Source of the DNA: HLUCCA09 sp965277275
GTDB lineage: Bacteria; Pseudomonadota; Alphaproteobacteria; Rhodobacterales; Rhodobacteraceae
NCBI GenBank assembly: GCA_965277275.1
Contig: CBDICG010000002.1
Span: 248,001-312,000 of the forward strand
Direction of reading: 5' to 3'
Length of the DNA stretch: 64,000 nucleotides
Position 1 is the stretch's first letter. Each line of letters begins with the position of its first letter. Of this stretch, positions 53,957 through 63,339 are shown piece by piece. Below the pieces are notes generated by a model, which saw only the letters and a list, made by a program, of their open reading frames with translations, was not told where the DNA came from and ran no database searches. The position numbers and the translations under genes are program-made.

Positions 53957-55267
53957 ATGCCCACCGAGATTTTGATGCCCGCCCTCTCCCCCACCATGGA
54001 GGAAGGCACGCTTGCCAAATGGCTCGTCAAAGAGGGAGATACCGTCACTTCGGGTGACTTGCTCGCCGAGATCGAGACGGACAAGGCTACGATGGAGTTC
54101 GAAGCCGTCGACGAAGGCACCGTCGGAAAGATCCTCGTGCCCGAGGGCACCGAGGGTGTAAAGGTCAACGCTCCAATCGCCGTCCTGCTCGGAGATGGTG
54201 AGAGCGCAGGAGACATCAGTGCGACCGCAGCACCCGCACAGAGCGCGGCTCCTGCAGACAGCGGCGCAGCTGAGCCTGCAGCGGCACATGCCCCCGCTGC
54301 TGGTCCGGCGCCTGCTGCGCCAAAAGCAACGGACGGTTCCCGCGTCTTTGTTTCTCCGCTGGCGCGGCGCATCGCAGCTGACCGCGGGCTTGATCTGAGC
54401 ACGATCAAGGGCTCGGGTCCGCACGGGCGAATTGTTCGGGCAGACGTGGAGAATGCCAAGCCCGCAGCTGCGGCTCAGGCCGCTACGTCGGCGCCCGCGG
54501 CCGCTGCGGCAAGCGCACCCGCTGCTGCACCTGCCGGGCCGTCGACGGATGCAGTCCGCAAGATGTACGCCGGGCGCGAGTTCGAAGAGCTACCACTCGA
54601 CGGCATGCGCAAGACCATTGCCGCCCGCCTGACAGAGGCAAAGCAGACGATCCCGCACTTCTATCTGCGTCGTGACATCAAGCTCGATGCGCTAATGAAG
54701 TTCCGCGCTGACCTCAACGCACAACTGGCCGAGCGCGGCGTCAAGCTGTCGGTGAACGACTTCATCATCAAGGCTTGCGCGCTCGCACTCCAGTCTGTGC
54801 CCGCCGCCAATGCGGTCTGGGCAAGCGACCGTGTGCTGCAGCTCAAACCATCGGACGTGGCCGTAGCCGTTGCCGTGGAGGGCGGGCTCTTCACGCCGGT
54901 CCTGAAAGACGCCGAGATGAAGTCTCTCTCCGCGCTTTCCGCCGAGATGAAAGACCTTGCCGGGCGCGCACGCGACCGCAAGCTCGCGCCGCACGAGTAC
55001 GTCGGCGGAACGTTCGCGATCTCAAATCTCGGTATGTTCGGGATCGACAATTTCGACGCCGTCATCAATCCACCGCACGGAGCCATCCTCGCGGTCGGAT
55101 CGGGTGTGAAGAAACCGGTCGTCGGCAAGGACGGTGAACTCACGACCGCAACGGTCATGTCCGTCACGCTCTCGGTCGATCACCGTGTGATCGACGGTGC
55201 GCTTGGCGCGGAGTTGCTCAAGGCGATCGTGGACAACCTCGAAAACCCAATGGTGATGCTCGCCTAG
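53957..55267 (+). CDS. Dihydrolipoamide acetyltransferase (E2)
   Basis: Core of the pyruvate dehydrogenase complex, transferring acetyl to CoA. 436 residues: a lipoyl domain (1-80) nearly the same as that of PdhB, an Ala-rich linker, a peripheral-subunit-binding domain (VSPLARRIAADRGLDLSTIKG), a second linker and the catalytic domain with the HRVIDGALGAELL motif. The start MPTEILMPALSP is 1 base after the previous stop. Followed by an 18-bp terminator stem. Confidence 0.97.
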   Translation: MPTEILMPALSPTMEEGTLAKWLVKEGDTVTSGDLLAEIETDKATMEFEAVDEGTVGKILVPEGTEGVKVNAPIAVLLGDGESAGDISATAAPAQSAAPADSGAAEPAAAHAPAAGPAPAAPKATDGSRVFVSPLARRIAADRGLDLSTIKGSGPHGRIVRADVENAKPAAAAQAATSAPAAAAASAPAAAPAGPSTDAVRKMYAGREFEELPLDGMRKTIAARLTEAKQTIPHFYLRRDIKLDALMKFRADLNAQLAERGVKLSVNDFIIKACALALQSVPAANAVWASDRVLQLKPSDVAVAVAVEGGLFTPVLKDAEMKSLSALSAEMKDLAGRARDRKLAPHEYVGGTFAISNLGMFGIDNFDAVINPPHGAILAVGSGVKKPVVGKDGELTTATVMSVTLSVDHRVIDGALGAELLKAIVDNLENPMVMLA

Positions 55268-55285
55268 CCGCAGAACTCAGCCCAA

Positions 55286-55326
55286 AACAAAGAGAGGCCG
55301 CGCATAACGCGCGGCCTCTCTTTGTT
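55286..55326 (+). terminator. Strong terminator after pdhC
   Basis: A perfect 18-bp stem (55286-55303 with 55309-55326), loop ATAAC, with an AACAAAG start and CTTTGTT end. It is almost symmetrical, so it should also stop cysE transcription from the other side. Confidence 0.9.
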
Positions 55327-55351
55327 CAGGTCTGGGGAAGCGTGGGTCCGC

Positions 55352-56176
55352 CTAAACTCCGCCCCCCGGAAACAGATGGTTCATCGAAAGCGAGGGCTGA
55401 GGGCACCCGCTCTCGCCAACAATCCGCGCCGGTATCCCGGCAACCGTTTTGCGCGGCGCAACATCCTCCAGCACGACAGAGCCCGCAGCGATCCTGCAGC
55501 AGTCGCCGACGACAATATTGCCAAGCACCTTCGCACCAGCACCAATCAGAACTCCACTCCCGATCGTGGGATGCCGGTCACCATGCTCTTTGCCCGTGCC
55601 GCCAAGCGTCACCGAATGCAGCATCGAGACGTTATCTCCGACCCGCGCGGTCTCGCCGATAACGATCGAATGGGCGTGATCGATCATGATGCCACGCCCC
55701 ATCACTGCGGCTGGATGAATATCCACACCGAACACTTCGGACACGCGCGCCTGCAAGAACTGCGCCATATCACGCCGTCCCTGCCCCCAGAGCCAGTGGG
55801 CAACACGATAGGCTTGGAGGGCCTGATATCCTTTGAAATAGAGCAACGGCTCGATGAAGCGCTCACAGGCCGGATCACGTTCCTGCGTGGCGACAAGATC
55901 CGCGCGCGCCGCCGCTCCGATCTCCTGCTCCGCGCCGATCGCTTCGTCCGCAATCTCGCGCAGGATTTGCTCCGACATCTCGCCCGACGCAAGTTTCACG
56001 GACATGCGATAAGACAGAGCGCGTTCAAACGTCGGGTGATGCAAGACGGAGAGCTGCATCATCCCGCCAAGCAATGGCTCCGACGCAATCGCGCCCTCCG
56101 CTTCCTTGCGGATTCGCGTCCACACAGGGTCGACACTCGAAAGGCTCGTTGCCATTTGGTCCGTCGTTAAGGGCAT
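55352..56176 (-). CDS. cysE: Serine O-acetyltransferase
   Basis: First step of cysteine synthesis. 274 residues. A helical N-terminal domain precedes the left-handed beta-helix: GRGIMIDHAHSIVIGETARVG, GGTGKEHGDRHPTIG and LIGAGAKVLGNIVVGD. Active-site Asp/His are in DHAHS and GDRHP. Convergent with pdhC over the shared terminator. Confidence 0.95.
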   Translation of the reverse strand: MPLTTDQMATSLSSVDPVWTRIRKEAEGAIASEPLLGGMMQLSVLHHPTFERALSYRMSVKLASGEMSEQILREIADEAIGAEQEIGAAARADLVATQERDPACERFIEPLLYFKGYQALQAYRVAHWLWGQGRRDMAQFLQARVSEVFGVDIHPAAVMGRGIMIDHAHSIVIGETARVGDNVSMLHSVTLGGTGKEHGDRHPTIGSGVLIGAGAKVLGNIVVGDCCRIAAGSVVLEDVAPRKTVAGIPARIVGESGCPQPSLSMNHLFPGGGV

Positions 56177-56274
56177 GTCCGGCTCCTGCGCGTCGTCTTT
56201 ATGTCTCCTACCTGAAATATGCTGCCCATGTCATTGCGCAACACCTGAGCGAGGCGAGATGCCGCCCAGGCGCG

Positions 56275-56601
56275 TCAAGTCTGCAATTCAGACGCCTGAT
56301 CCTTGCCGTTTCCAACGCATCCCAGAGCCCTCTGGGCAACTGCTTCCAACGTCAGAATCCAGCACCGGCAGTACTCAACATCGCAAAAGTCTGGCTCCGC
56401 GGCGCGTGGCATGCGCGAGGTGGCCGCCATCAGGCTGCCCGTCCCGTAGCAAGGATGCGCGCTCCCGGTGCGGACAAGGTGGCGCTCCGCGCGCTCGGCC
56501 ATTTCCAAAAGGAGCCCCAGACGCTCTGCCCTCTCAGATGTCGGAAGCAGATAGAGCACGCGCGCCACCGCCGCGATGTCGCCGGCGAGAACGGGCCTCA
56601 C
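56275..56601 (-). CDS. Conserved small protein behind the GTA genes
   Basis: 108 residues, no signal peptide or membrane helix. It reads MRPVLAGDIAAVARVLYLLP and contains AHPCYGTGSLMAA and DVEYCRCWILTLEAV. I recall similar small proteins next to GTA loci in Rhodobacterales but no function. Starts 2 bases after the DUF2793 stop, so it belongs to the same transcript. Confidence 0.7.
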   Translation of the reverse strand: MRPVLAGDIAAVARVLYLLPTSERAERLGLLLEMAERAERHLVRTGSAHPCYGTGSLMAATSRMPRAAEPDFCDVEYCRCWILTLEAVAQRALGCVGNGKDQASELQT

Positions 56602-56603
56602 CC

Positions 56604-57314
56604 TTAAGCACCCGGCAATTCGTAGGCCATGTAGTGCAAGGCGATCCGCACCTGTCCACCTGCCAGATCACCGCCTTCGCCGGTGATCACCAGCGGCGAC
56701 GGGCTGTAATACGCCTGCGGCTGTCCGAGCAGACCCGTCCCGTAGCTGCCAGCGCTCAGGCCCAGCCCACTCCCGAACCTGTCGGTCGCGCCAGCTTCGC
56801 CGAGCCGCCAACTCCCGGCTGCCCCGGAGATACCCGTCACCACGCGCGCAGACGCCGCAAAGAGCGTGACGTTCGAAGGGACAACCGCTGCAGTTACGTT
56901 GTCTGCGCCCGCCACAACCGTGTGCAAGAGTTCGAACGTTTCAAACCGCGCGCCCGCGCCAGATGGGGTCTGCGCCAGACCTTCCTCGGTCCAAACTCCC
57001 CCTATGCGCACAAGAGCGCGGCCTTCCCCGGCATCCCAGGCACGCCAGCCGGGACGCGGATCGAGGAAAGACCACCCGCCGTTGTCGGCCACCGCAACGC
57101 GCCCTTGCTGCCCGGCCCAGTCGCCTGTGGCCGCGGAACCGACACCGAAACAAGACCCTTCTTCAGGCGCCAAGGGTGGCACATCCAGTTCCAAATCCTC
57201 GAGCACCAATTGAGCGGCCGCATCGATCCGCACAAGTGCCTCGTTCACCGTTACGTGTTTCTGTGCCTGGCTCGACTGCACCAATGGCAGCGCCAAATTG
57301 CCGGTCTCATTCAT
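56604..57314 (-). CDS. DUF2793 protein at the end of the GTA cluster
   Basis: 236 residues. N-terminal LALPLVQSSQAQKHVTVNEAL and ...GWSFLDPRPGWRAWDA are the DUF2793 hallmark, seen in phage-tail-like and GTA loci, possibly linked to tail fibres. Overlaps the megatron stop by 8 bases. Confidence 0.8.
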   Translation of the reverse strand: MNETGNLALPLVQSSQAQKHVTVNEALVRIDAAAQLVLEDLELDVPPLAPEEGSCFGVGSAATGDWAGQQGRVAVADNGGWSFLDPRPGWRAWDAGEGRALVRIGGVWTEEGLAQTPSGAGARFETFELLHTVVAGADNVTAAVVPSNVTLFAASARVVTGISGAAGSWRLGEAGATDRFGSGLGLSAGSYGTGLLGQPQAYYSPSPLVITGEGGDLAGGQVRIALHYMAYELPGA

Positions 57315-60300
57315 CGATTTCTATCCTTCTAAAGGGCCCCGCACCGAACGCCTGCGAAACTTGAGCGACTTCAAGAGCAACCGCCCCCACATCTTCGACA
57401 CGGGCGGCAGCAGTCCATCTCCACATCGAGCTCCCGACATCGACGGAGCGAAGAACCGCTCCGGCCCCGTCCAGAACCCGCACCCGATACGTCTCGAAAT
57501 CCTCAGCCAGCGGAACATCCTCGCCCACCCAGCTGTCCCCCCCAATCCGGGTCCTGCGGATCCAAGTCAGGTCGAGCCCACCGTCGGCACGCTCGAAGCC
57601 ACGCAAATGCACGGGCGCGTAGGGCCGCAGGCCAATCCCGTCAAACGCCTGCACAATGTGCCGCATTGCGGGGTCATCCACTGGAAGGTCTGCGAGACCA
57701 ATCCGATAGTGCCGCTCGATGCCACGCGCAGACGACGCAAGATCGATCTGCTGCACCGCCTCATCGAGGAGAAGCACCTGTGACCCGACGGGCCAGATTT
57801 CAGGCATCATCGCATCGGTTCCGAGTTGACCCCTCAGTCGCATCGACAACTCATAGACATCGGGTGCTGTCAAAAGTGCTGACCCTGCCTGGAAGACCTC
57901 CCACACCGTTCCATCGCCAATCGCAAACGCGTTCGAACCGGCAAGGAGCGCATCCCGCTCAACCGCCGCCCAGGGTCCGCCAGTGTAGAGTTGAACACGC
58001 AAGGGCGCGCCCCTGTCCCAGCGGGCTGGCGCGGCCGAGGGCAGCGGATCGAGAGTCAGTCCAAGCGACCCCGGCACCTCGACAATCGTATCGAGCTCAT
58101 ACCCCGAGTCTTGGACAGAGTCATAAACAGCCACCGGTCCGGCCCAAGGCTCAGACGCAATCGCAAGGTAGGGTGCATGGGGCACGGCATCGTCAGCCAA
58201 TAGGGGCAGGTCCATAAAGACCGGCGTCACTGACGCGGGCGGACGAGTCGGTCGAAGCGGCTCCTCTTCCTCGATCTCCGCAGGCGCCACATAGGCACCC
58301 GGCTCAACGCGCACGGCCTCGATCAGTTGCCCGGCCCCCATCTCGACGCGATCGATACGGAAGAGGCCTTCGTCTCCGATCGCCACAACATCGCCCGCTC
58401 CAAGAGCCAGCGCAGAGGGCGGCAGGGCGAAGCGAACGCCATCCCGCGCCACTCTCCCCTCAGCCAGCCAGCGCTCAGCAGTTGCCCGGGCCTCACCTGA
58501 CGTCATGACAAGGGCAAGTTCACTGGTCCCAGGGGTACGTGCCTCCTCTCCGGGGAAGGCCGCTTCCGTGATGGATGTCTCAAAGCCTGTGAGCGCGCGG
58601 ATGAACCCCAGCCGCACACGGCCCGGGCTCTCCGCTGATGGAGAACGAGCACGCTCGATCTCACCGCCGATCTCAGCATGCCGCACCAGAACGTCATGTG
58701 AGACCGCCGCGTCTGGCCGTCCCGTCCGCATCGTAAAGACAAGCTGACCTTCGCGTTCCGCTGCATTGACACCAAAACCAAGAAGCAGGGGCTGCAATGC
58801 GCCACGCCCCCCTGCGCCCAGATCAGCTTCATAGCCACGCACCAGCCCATAGGTCTGCGATACATCGACACCCGGAAGCCCGGACCGGCGACAAATATCC
58901 GCGATTACAGCGGCCAAGGATTCATGGCTCGTGCGCCCGTTCAGCCAATGTCCCCGCGCGTAGTTCGCCGCATCAGTCCAGACATCGGAGCGCGTCGGAA
59001 AAGCGGGAAAGGGGCGCGTGTCCCAGGACCAGACATGGGCTTTTGACAGATCCACCATGGATCCACCATAAACGGCACTAATAGGATTGTTCTCCGGATC
59101 TTTCCAGTATCCAATAACTGCCCGCAGGTATTGCCCTTGAAGAAACTCATCCCGCGTCCCATCAGAAAAGAATGGCAATTGAGACTCTGACGACTTTGGA
59201 TCGAGGAATTTGTTCGGCTGATTGGTGGCACGGTGCACGGCGGCGCAACCGAACTCAGTGAACCAGATTGGCTTCGATTGCGGTTGCCAAGCCGTTGGAT
59301 CAGTTTGACGCACGCCATCAATCCGTTCGTGGTGCGCGTTCTCCCACCAACCCTTGATATCCTTGTATCGAAAGACCCATGGCTCACCATGTGCGCCGTC
59401 TTCAATTGGCACGCGAGTCTGCGTATTCCGATCGGGCGATGATGGATAATACCAGTCATAACCTTCACCACCACATACATTCGATCTCAAGTAGTCAAAG
59501 TCGTAAATTGATGACACGCCATTGGCGGCATCGAGATGACTCAAGCCGTCCCGCCAATCTGAAATCGGCATATAATTGTCAATACCAATGAAATCGATAT
59601 CTGGGTGCCCCCAGAGTGCGTCCAGGTGAAAATAGACGTTGCCGGAGCCATCCTGCGGCTGGTACCCAAAATATTCAGACCAATCAGCAGCATAGCCGAT
59701 CTTCGTATTCGGCAATACGCTACGCACTTCTTCAGCGAGCGTGCACAAGCCCTCCACGAAGGGGAAACCATCATTCTCACCTCGAATCTGGGTCAGGGCT
59801 CGCAATTCGGATCCAACGCAAAATGCATCGACTCCACCGGCCGCCGCGCAAACTAGTGCGTAGTGCTGAATGAAGCGCCGGTAACCCCAACTCTGAGCTA
59901 TCGCCGTATTGAAAACAACCGGTCTCTCGCCAGCTTCTAGTCCAGCATACGTCCCTTGTTCGAAATCGCTCAAGTCACTGTTGCCAAGGAAGCTCTCGAC
60001 TTCCCCATCGGCAGAAACACTCCGATCCGGGGTTCCGGGCTCGCCGGGCGCAATCGACGTCGTTATGCGGCCTCGCCATGGCAAATCAGGCTGCGAGCCT
60101 GCTCCTGTCCATGGATCCGTCAATCCATTCCCGGACATTTGCTCCATTAGAACGAACGGATAGAACGTGACGTGGTACCCCCGCGCACGCAACGACATAA
60201 TCGCTGCAATCACAGACTGATCCGTTGGCGTCCCGCCATAGACCGGGCGTGCATTTTCGAGCGGAACAACCCCCGCATAATCTCTCGTCAATCCAGAGAC

Positions 60301-61251
60301 ATACCATGGTGTTGTGATGGACTCGTTTCCAATTCCCTCTACGCGCGGATGGATCTCGCATTGCCCGCACCGAAGATCGGTCCCGAACCAGCAAACAACG
60401 AGGACGATTGACCGGCAGGTCGGGACTTCCTCTTCGAGCTGGCGAAGGGACGCCAGAAAATCTGTCTCAGTTCCGGGCGAATTGAGATTCACGATCTTCG
60501 ATTTCCCGGGTCCCACCTCAAATTCGGCGCGCTCCGTATCGAGTGCGTATTCACCGGATCCGGGTATCAAGCACACGCCCTCCACCAGTGTGGACAAGCT
60601 CTCAGCTCCCTCGGGCACCACATCCTGTTCGGGCGGGCGCACAACCTCAAAGGAAAGCTGGGGAACACGATTGCCGTAGTCGCTCAGCGGCATGTCTTCG
60701 ATCACGACATAGGCTGTGCCGCGGTAGGCCGGAACAGGCCCACCCTCCACGGCTTCGATCAGGGGATCGGGCAATTGATCCTCGGTGCCGTGGTAGACAC
60801 GCATATCGAGGCGCGTCGCATCGATCTCCATCCCATCTGCCCAGACGCGGCCGACACGCAGGATCGGCCCTTCGCTCAAGGCAACCGCAAGGCTCACGGA
60901 GTAACTGTAGGTCTTCGTGGTTGCTCCCCCGCCGCCACCGCCCTTTCCGCCGACCTTCTTCTTGCGCACACGCTCACGGAATCGGGTGGACCAGATGACC
61001 TGTCCACCCACCCGGTTGCGCGCGTAGACGCGCCCCATCGGCGACCCCTCGCTCGCACCGGTCACACGGTAACGCGAGAGTTTGCCAAGCTCGACAACCT
61101 CGCTACCAGCGCCCATCAGGCGTTGGTCAATGACCCGCCCAAGCGTCGCGCCGATCGCGCGCCCGATAATGACGGACGACAAGCCAAGAACGGAACCGCC
61201 CACGGCTCCGCCGAGCGCGGCGCCGGCAGCACCTAGTAGAAGCGTGGCCAT
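57307..61251 (-). CDS. Gene transfer agent megatron (tail tip/host-specificity) protein
   Basis: 1314 residues. This is the large baseplate protein of RcGTA-type particles (g15, rcc01698 equivalent). It has an N-terminal membrane-spanning Gly/Ala segment (LLGAAGAALGGAVGGSVLG), a Gly/Lys-rich loop (KKVGGKGGGGGG), a GTA TIM-barrel domain (about residues 270-720: FIGIDNYMPISDW, IWFTEFGCAAVHR) and a C-terminal phage-tail domain. The TIM-barrel part has visibly lower G+C than both ends. Ends in the IEIDE motif overlapping the next gene. Confidence 0.93.
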   Translation of the reverse strand: MATLLLGAAGAALGGAVGGSVLGLSSVIIGRAIGATLGRVIDQRLMGAGSEVVELGKLSRYRVTGASEGSPMGRVYARNRVGGQVIWSTRFRERVRKKKVGGKGGGGGGATTKTYSYSVSLAVALSEGPILRVGRVWADGMEIDATRLDMRVYHGTEDQLPDPLIEAVEGGPVPAYRGTAYVVIEDMPLSDYGNRVPQLSFEVVRPPEQDVVPEGAESLSTLVEGVCLIPGSGEYALDTERAEFEVGPGKSKIVNLNSPGTETDFLASLRQLEEEVPTCRSIVLVVCWFGTDLRCGQCEIHPRVEGIGNESITTPWYVSGLTRDYAGVVPLENARPVYGGTPTDQSVIAAIMSLRARGYHVTFYPFVLMEQMSGNGLTDPWTGAGSQPDLPWRGRITTSIAPGEPGTPDRSVSADGEVESFLGNSDLSDFEQGTYAGLEAGERPVVFNTAIAQSWGYRRFIQHYALVCAAAGGVDAFCVGSELRALTQIRGENDGFPFVEGLCTLAEEVRSVLPNTKIGYAADWSEYFGYQPQDGSGNVYFHLDALWGHPDIDFIGIDNYMPISDWRDGLSHLDAANGVSSIYDFDYLRSNVCGGEGYDWYYPSSPDRNTQTRVPIEDGAHGEPWVFRYKDIKGWWENAHHERIDGVRQTDPTAWQPQSKPIWFTEFGCAAVHRATNQPNKFLDPKSSESQLPFFSDGTRDEFLQGQYLRAVIGYWKDPENNPISAVYGGSMVDLSKAHVWSWDTRPFPAFPTRSDVWTDAANYARGHWLNGRTSHESLAAVIADICRRSGLPGVDVSQTYGLVRGYEADLGAGGRGALQPLLLGFGVNAAEREGQLVFTMRTGRPDAAVSHDVLVRHAEIGGEIERARSPSAESPGRVRLGFIRALTGFETSITEAAFPGEEARTPGTSELALVMTSGEARATAERWLAEGRVARDGVRFALPPSALALGAGDVVAIGDEGLFRIDRVEMGAGQLIEAVRVEPGAYVAPAEIEEEEPLRPTRPPASVTPVFMDLPLLADDAVPHAPYLAIASEPWAGPVAVYDSVQDSGYELDTIVEVPGSLGLTLDPLPSAAPARWDRGAPLRVQLYTGGPWAAVERDALLAGSNAFAIGDGTVWEVFQAGSALLTAPDVYELSMRLRGQLGTDAMMPEIWPVGSQVLLLDEAVQQIDLASSARGIERHYRIGLADLPVDDPAMRHIVQAFDGIGLRPYAPVHLRGFERADGGLDLTWIRRTRIGGDSWVGEDVPLAEDFETYRVRVLDGAGAVLRSVDVGSSMWRWTAAARVEDVGAVALEVAQVSQAFGAGPFRRIEIDE

Positions 61252-61260
61252 GAAAGTCTC

Positions 61261-61719
61261 CTAGGAGGAAGAATGGATCTCGGGAAAAACGAAACGCGCC
61301 GCGACGCGACGCGCCCAAGGTGAGCTGAGAGGGCTCTCAAGGACCCCGTACCCGCTCATCGAGTGGATAAAAGTTGGCCCATGCGGGTCGTAGGCCTCAA
61401 TGCCCAGATGCTTTGCAACCGTTCCCTGACGCAGCCGGAAGAGCAGCAAATCCCCCGGCTCCCCCGGATCCCCGATGGGTCGCAGGCGCAAATGGCGCAC
61501 ACACGCGTTCCAAATCACTTCGGTCTTGTCGGGCTCACCCCAATCCGGAGTGTACGCGGGCAAGTCCTCTGGCTCCGGCCCGTAGAGGGCGCGCCACACG
61601 CCACGCACGAGGCCGAGGCAATCGGCGCCCGCACCCTGCCGCGACGCCTGGTGGCAATAAGGCGTTCCGATCCAGAGGCGCGCTGTGGCAACCACCCGAT
61701 CTCCTGCCGCCCCACTCAT
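61261..61719 (-). CDS. GTA cell-wall peptidase, NlpC/P60 type
   Basis: 152 residues. Catalytic Cys in QGAGADCLGLVRGVW and His in VAKHLGIEAYD; the downstream family pattern (GDLLLFRLRQG) matches GTA g14. Probably cuts peptidoglycan during DNA delivery. Overlaps the hub gene by 4 bases. Confidence 0.9.
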   Translation of the reverse strand: MSGAAGDRVVATARLWIGTPYCHQASRQGAGADCLGLVRGVWRALYGPEPEDLPAYTPDWGEPDKTEVIWNACVRHLRLRPIGDPGEPGDLLLFRLRQGTVAKHLGIEAYDPHGPTFIHSMSGYGVLESPLSSPWARRVAARFVFPEIHSSS

Positions 61720-62624
61720 GCGTCGTCACTCGGCAAGCGAAGGTAGCTACCCCCATCGTGCAACTGGCCTGCGCGCGGATAATTGGTGACCCAGTCGTCA
61801 CCCGGGATATGGGGAAACCCCCTGAAATTGATCGCGTTGTTGAACTTGGCGCGGCACGTCGTGATCCGTTTGTCGCAGCCTGCCTCCACACGCACGGTGT
61901 CGCCTGGCGCCACCTCGGCGCGGAGTTCTTGCCAAAGCTCGATCTCTCGCGTGCCACTCACTTTCCGGTCCAGTTTGATCTGTCCCGTCAGGCCTGTTCC
62001 AGAGCCACTCAAGACCACCAGTCGCCCCCGCTCGAACCACTCCGGATCAAAGCCCGACAACCCGCCAAAGGTAAAGCGTCGGCCGCCATCCGCTGTCACA
62101 ACCTGCGCTTCTTCGGAATACGCCGACGCTGACAGGTTGACCCCACAGCCAGTGTCTCCAAGAATTGCCGCGCATGGGCGCTGATACACCCGCTCCCGTG
62201 GCTGATTCAGCTCTTCGGTGAGACCTCTGAGATCCGCACGAAACGCACCACCAGACCGCACGATCTCCCCAAGCGTGCCGCGAAAAAGCACGATCCTCTG
62301 CGCCGTTTCCTGCCAGTTGACCAGCCAGCTCACGACCGACGCGTTGTCAAAGCGTCCGGCTGCGATATCCGCTTCATTCAACGCGTCGCTGGTCAGCGCG
62401 CCCTCGGCCTCGGTGTTATCCACAGAGAGCCCGGTCCCCTGCGACAGCATCCCGGAGGTGAGCCCCGTCCCTGCGCGAAATGTCCAGCCATCGAACGCGA
62501 GGTCGCGATCGTGATCAGTAAACCCAAGGCGCACGCCATCGGCACGCTCAAGCCCCCACGTTCGACAGGTCGTCGTTACGCCTCCGGCCAGATGCGCCAG
62601 CAGCGCTTCCCGATCGCCGCTCAT
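61716..62624 (-). CDS. GTA hub protein (DUF2163)
   Basis: 302 residues: VTTTCRTWGLERADGVRLGFTDHD at the N-terminus and C-terminal INFRGFPHIPGDDW are family-typical for g13. A Cys-rich segment (AAILGDTGCGVNL; EAGCDKRITTCRAKF) may bind an iron-sulfur cluster. Overlaps the peptidase gene by 4 bases and the distal tail gene by 4 bases. Confidence 0.92.
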   Translation of the reverse strand: MSGDREALLAHLAGGVTTTCRTWGLERADGVRLGFTDHDRDLAFDGWTFRAGTGLTSGMLSQGTGLSVDNTEAEGALTSDALNEADIAAGRFDNASVVSWLVNWQETAQRIVLFRGTLGEIVRSGGAFRADLRGLTEELNQPRERVYQRPCAAILGDTGCGVNLSASAYSEEAQVVTADGGRRFTFGGLSGFDPEWFERGRLVVLSGSGTGLTGQIKLDRKVSGTREIELWQELRAEVAPGDTVRVEAGCDKRITTCRAKFNNAINFRGFPHIPGDDWVTNYPRAGQLHDGGSYLRLPSDDA

Positions 62625-63253
62625 GTCCGGATCTCCACCACAGGCACGTTCGGCACATCTCCGGCCGCGAACCCGGCGTAGGATACTTCCAGCCGATCAG
62701 TGTCAAAGCGCACTGGCACGTCAAATTCATAGCCAGCCGTGATCTCTGCGCCGGCCAACGGGGGCATGGAGAAGACCAACCGGCCCGTTATTGGGTCCAG
62801 CGCCCACTCCACCCCTTCGAGGGCCTCGATCCCTCCAACGGAGACACGCACGGTTCCCGCGACAGGCCTATCGATGACCCGGGCGTAGCTTTGGCCGCCT
62901 GAGGCGTAGTGCTTGCAGATTGGAAAAGTCGTCTGCGTGCCATCCCCGATCGCGACCGCCTGGTCCACTCCCGACGGTGCACCAGATGCGGGACAAGATC
63001 GCCAATCCGCCCAATCCCGCCATCGAAACCCAAAGAGCCGTCCGCGCCGGGCTTCGAAGAACGCGATTAGGGTCTCGATATCATCGAGGGAACGGACCCC
63101 CAACCCGGCATCATACCGTCGCCGGGAGGTCTCCCAGGGGGAGTTGCGCTCCTCGTAGCCATTGGCGAGCGTGACAATTTCCGTGTACCGCTCTGGCCCG
63201 CCGGAAGATCCTTGGCTCAACGCGGTTGGAAACCGAACATCATGAAATCCCAT
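62621..63253 (-). CDS. GTA distal tail protein (DUF2460/TIGR02217)
   Basis: 210 residues starting MGFHDVRFPTALSQGSSGGP. The repeat-like WDTSRRRYDAG-type segment (SPWETSRRRYDAGLGV) and RGRLFGFRWRDWADW identify g12. A GGGAGA site precedes the ATG at 63253, so the frame upstream to 63328 is not used. Confidence 0.92.
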   Translation of the reverse strand: MGFHDVRFPTALSQGSSGGPERYTEIVTLANGYEERNSPWETSRRRYDAGLGVRSLDDIETLIAFFEARRGRLFGFRWRDWADWRSCPASGAPSGVDQAVAIGDGTQTTFPICKHYASGGQSYARVIDRPVAGTVRVSVGGIEALEGVEWALDPITGRLVFSMPPLAGAEITAGYEFDVPVRFDTDRLEVSYAGFAAGDVPNVPVVEIRT

Positions 63254-63339
63254 AGGAAAGTCTCCCGAGAAAAGCGCAGAAACGTGAGTGAAAGAAGTGA
63301 CCGCCCTGGCGGGACGGCCGCCAATCAAAGGTCGATTGG

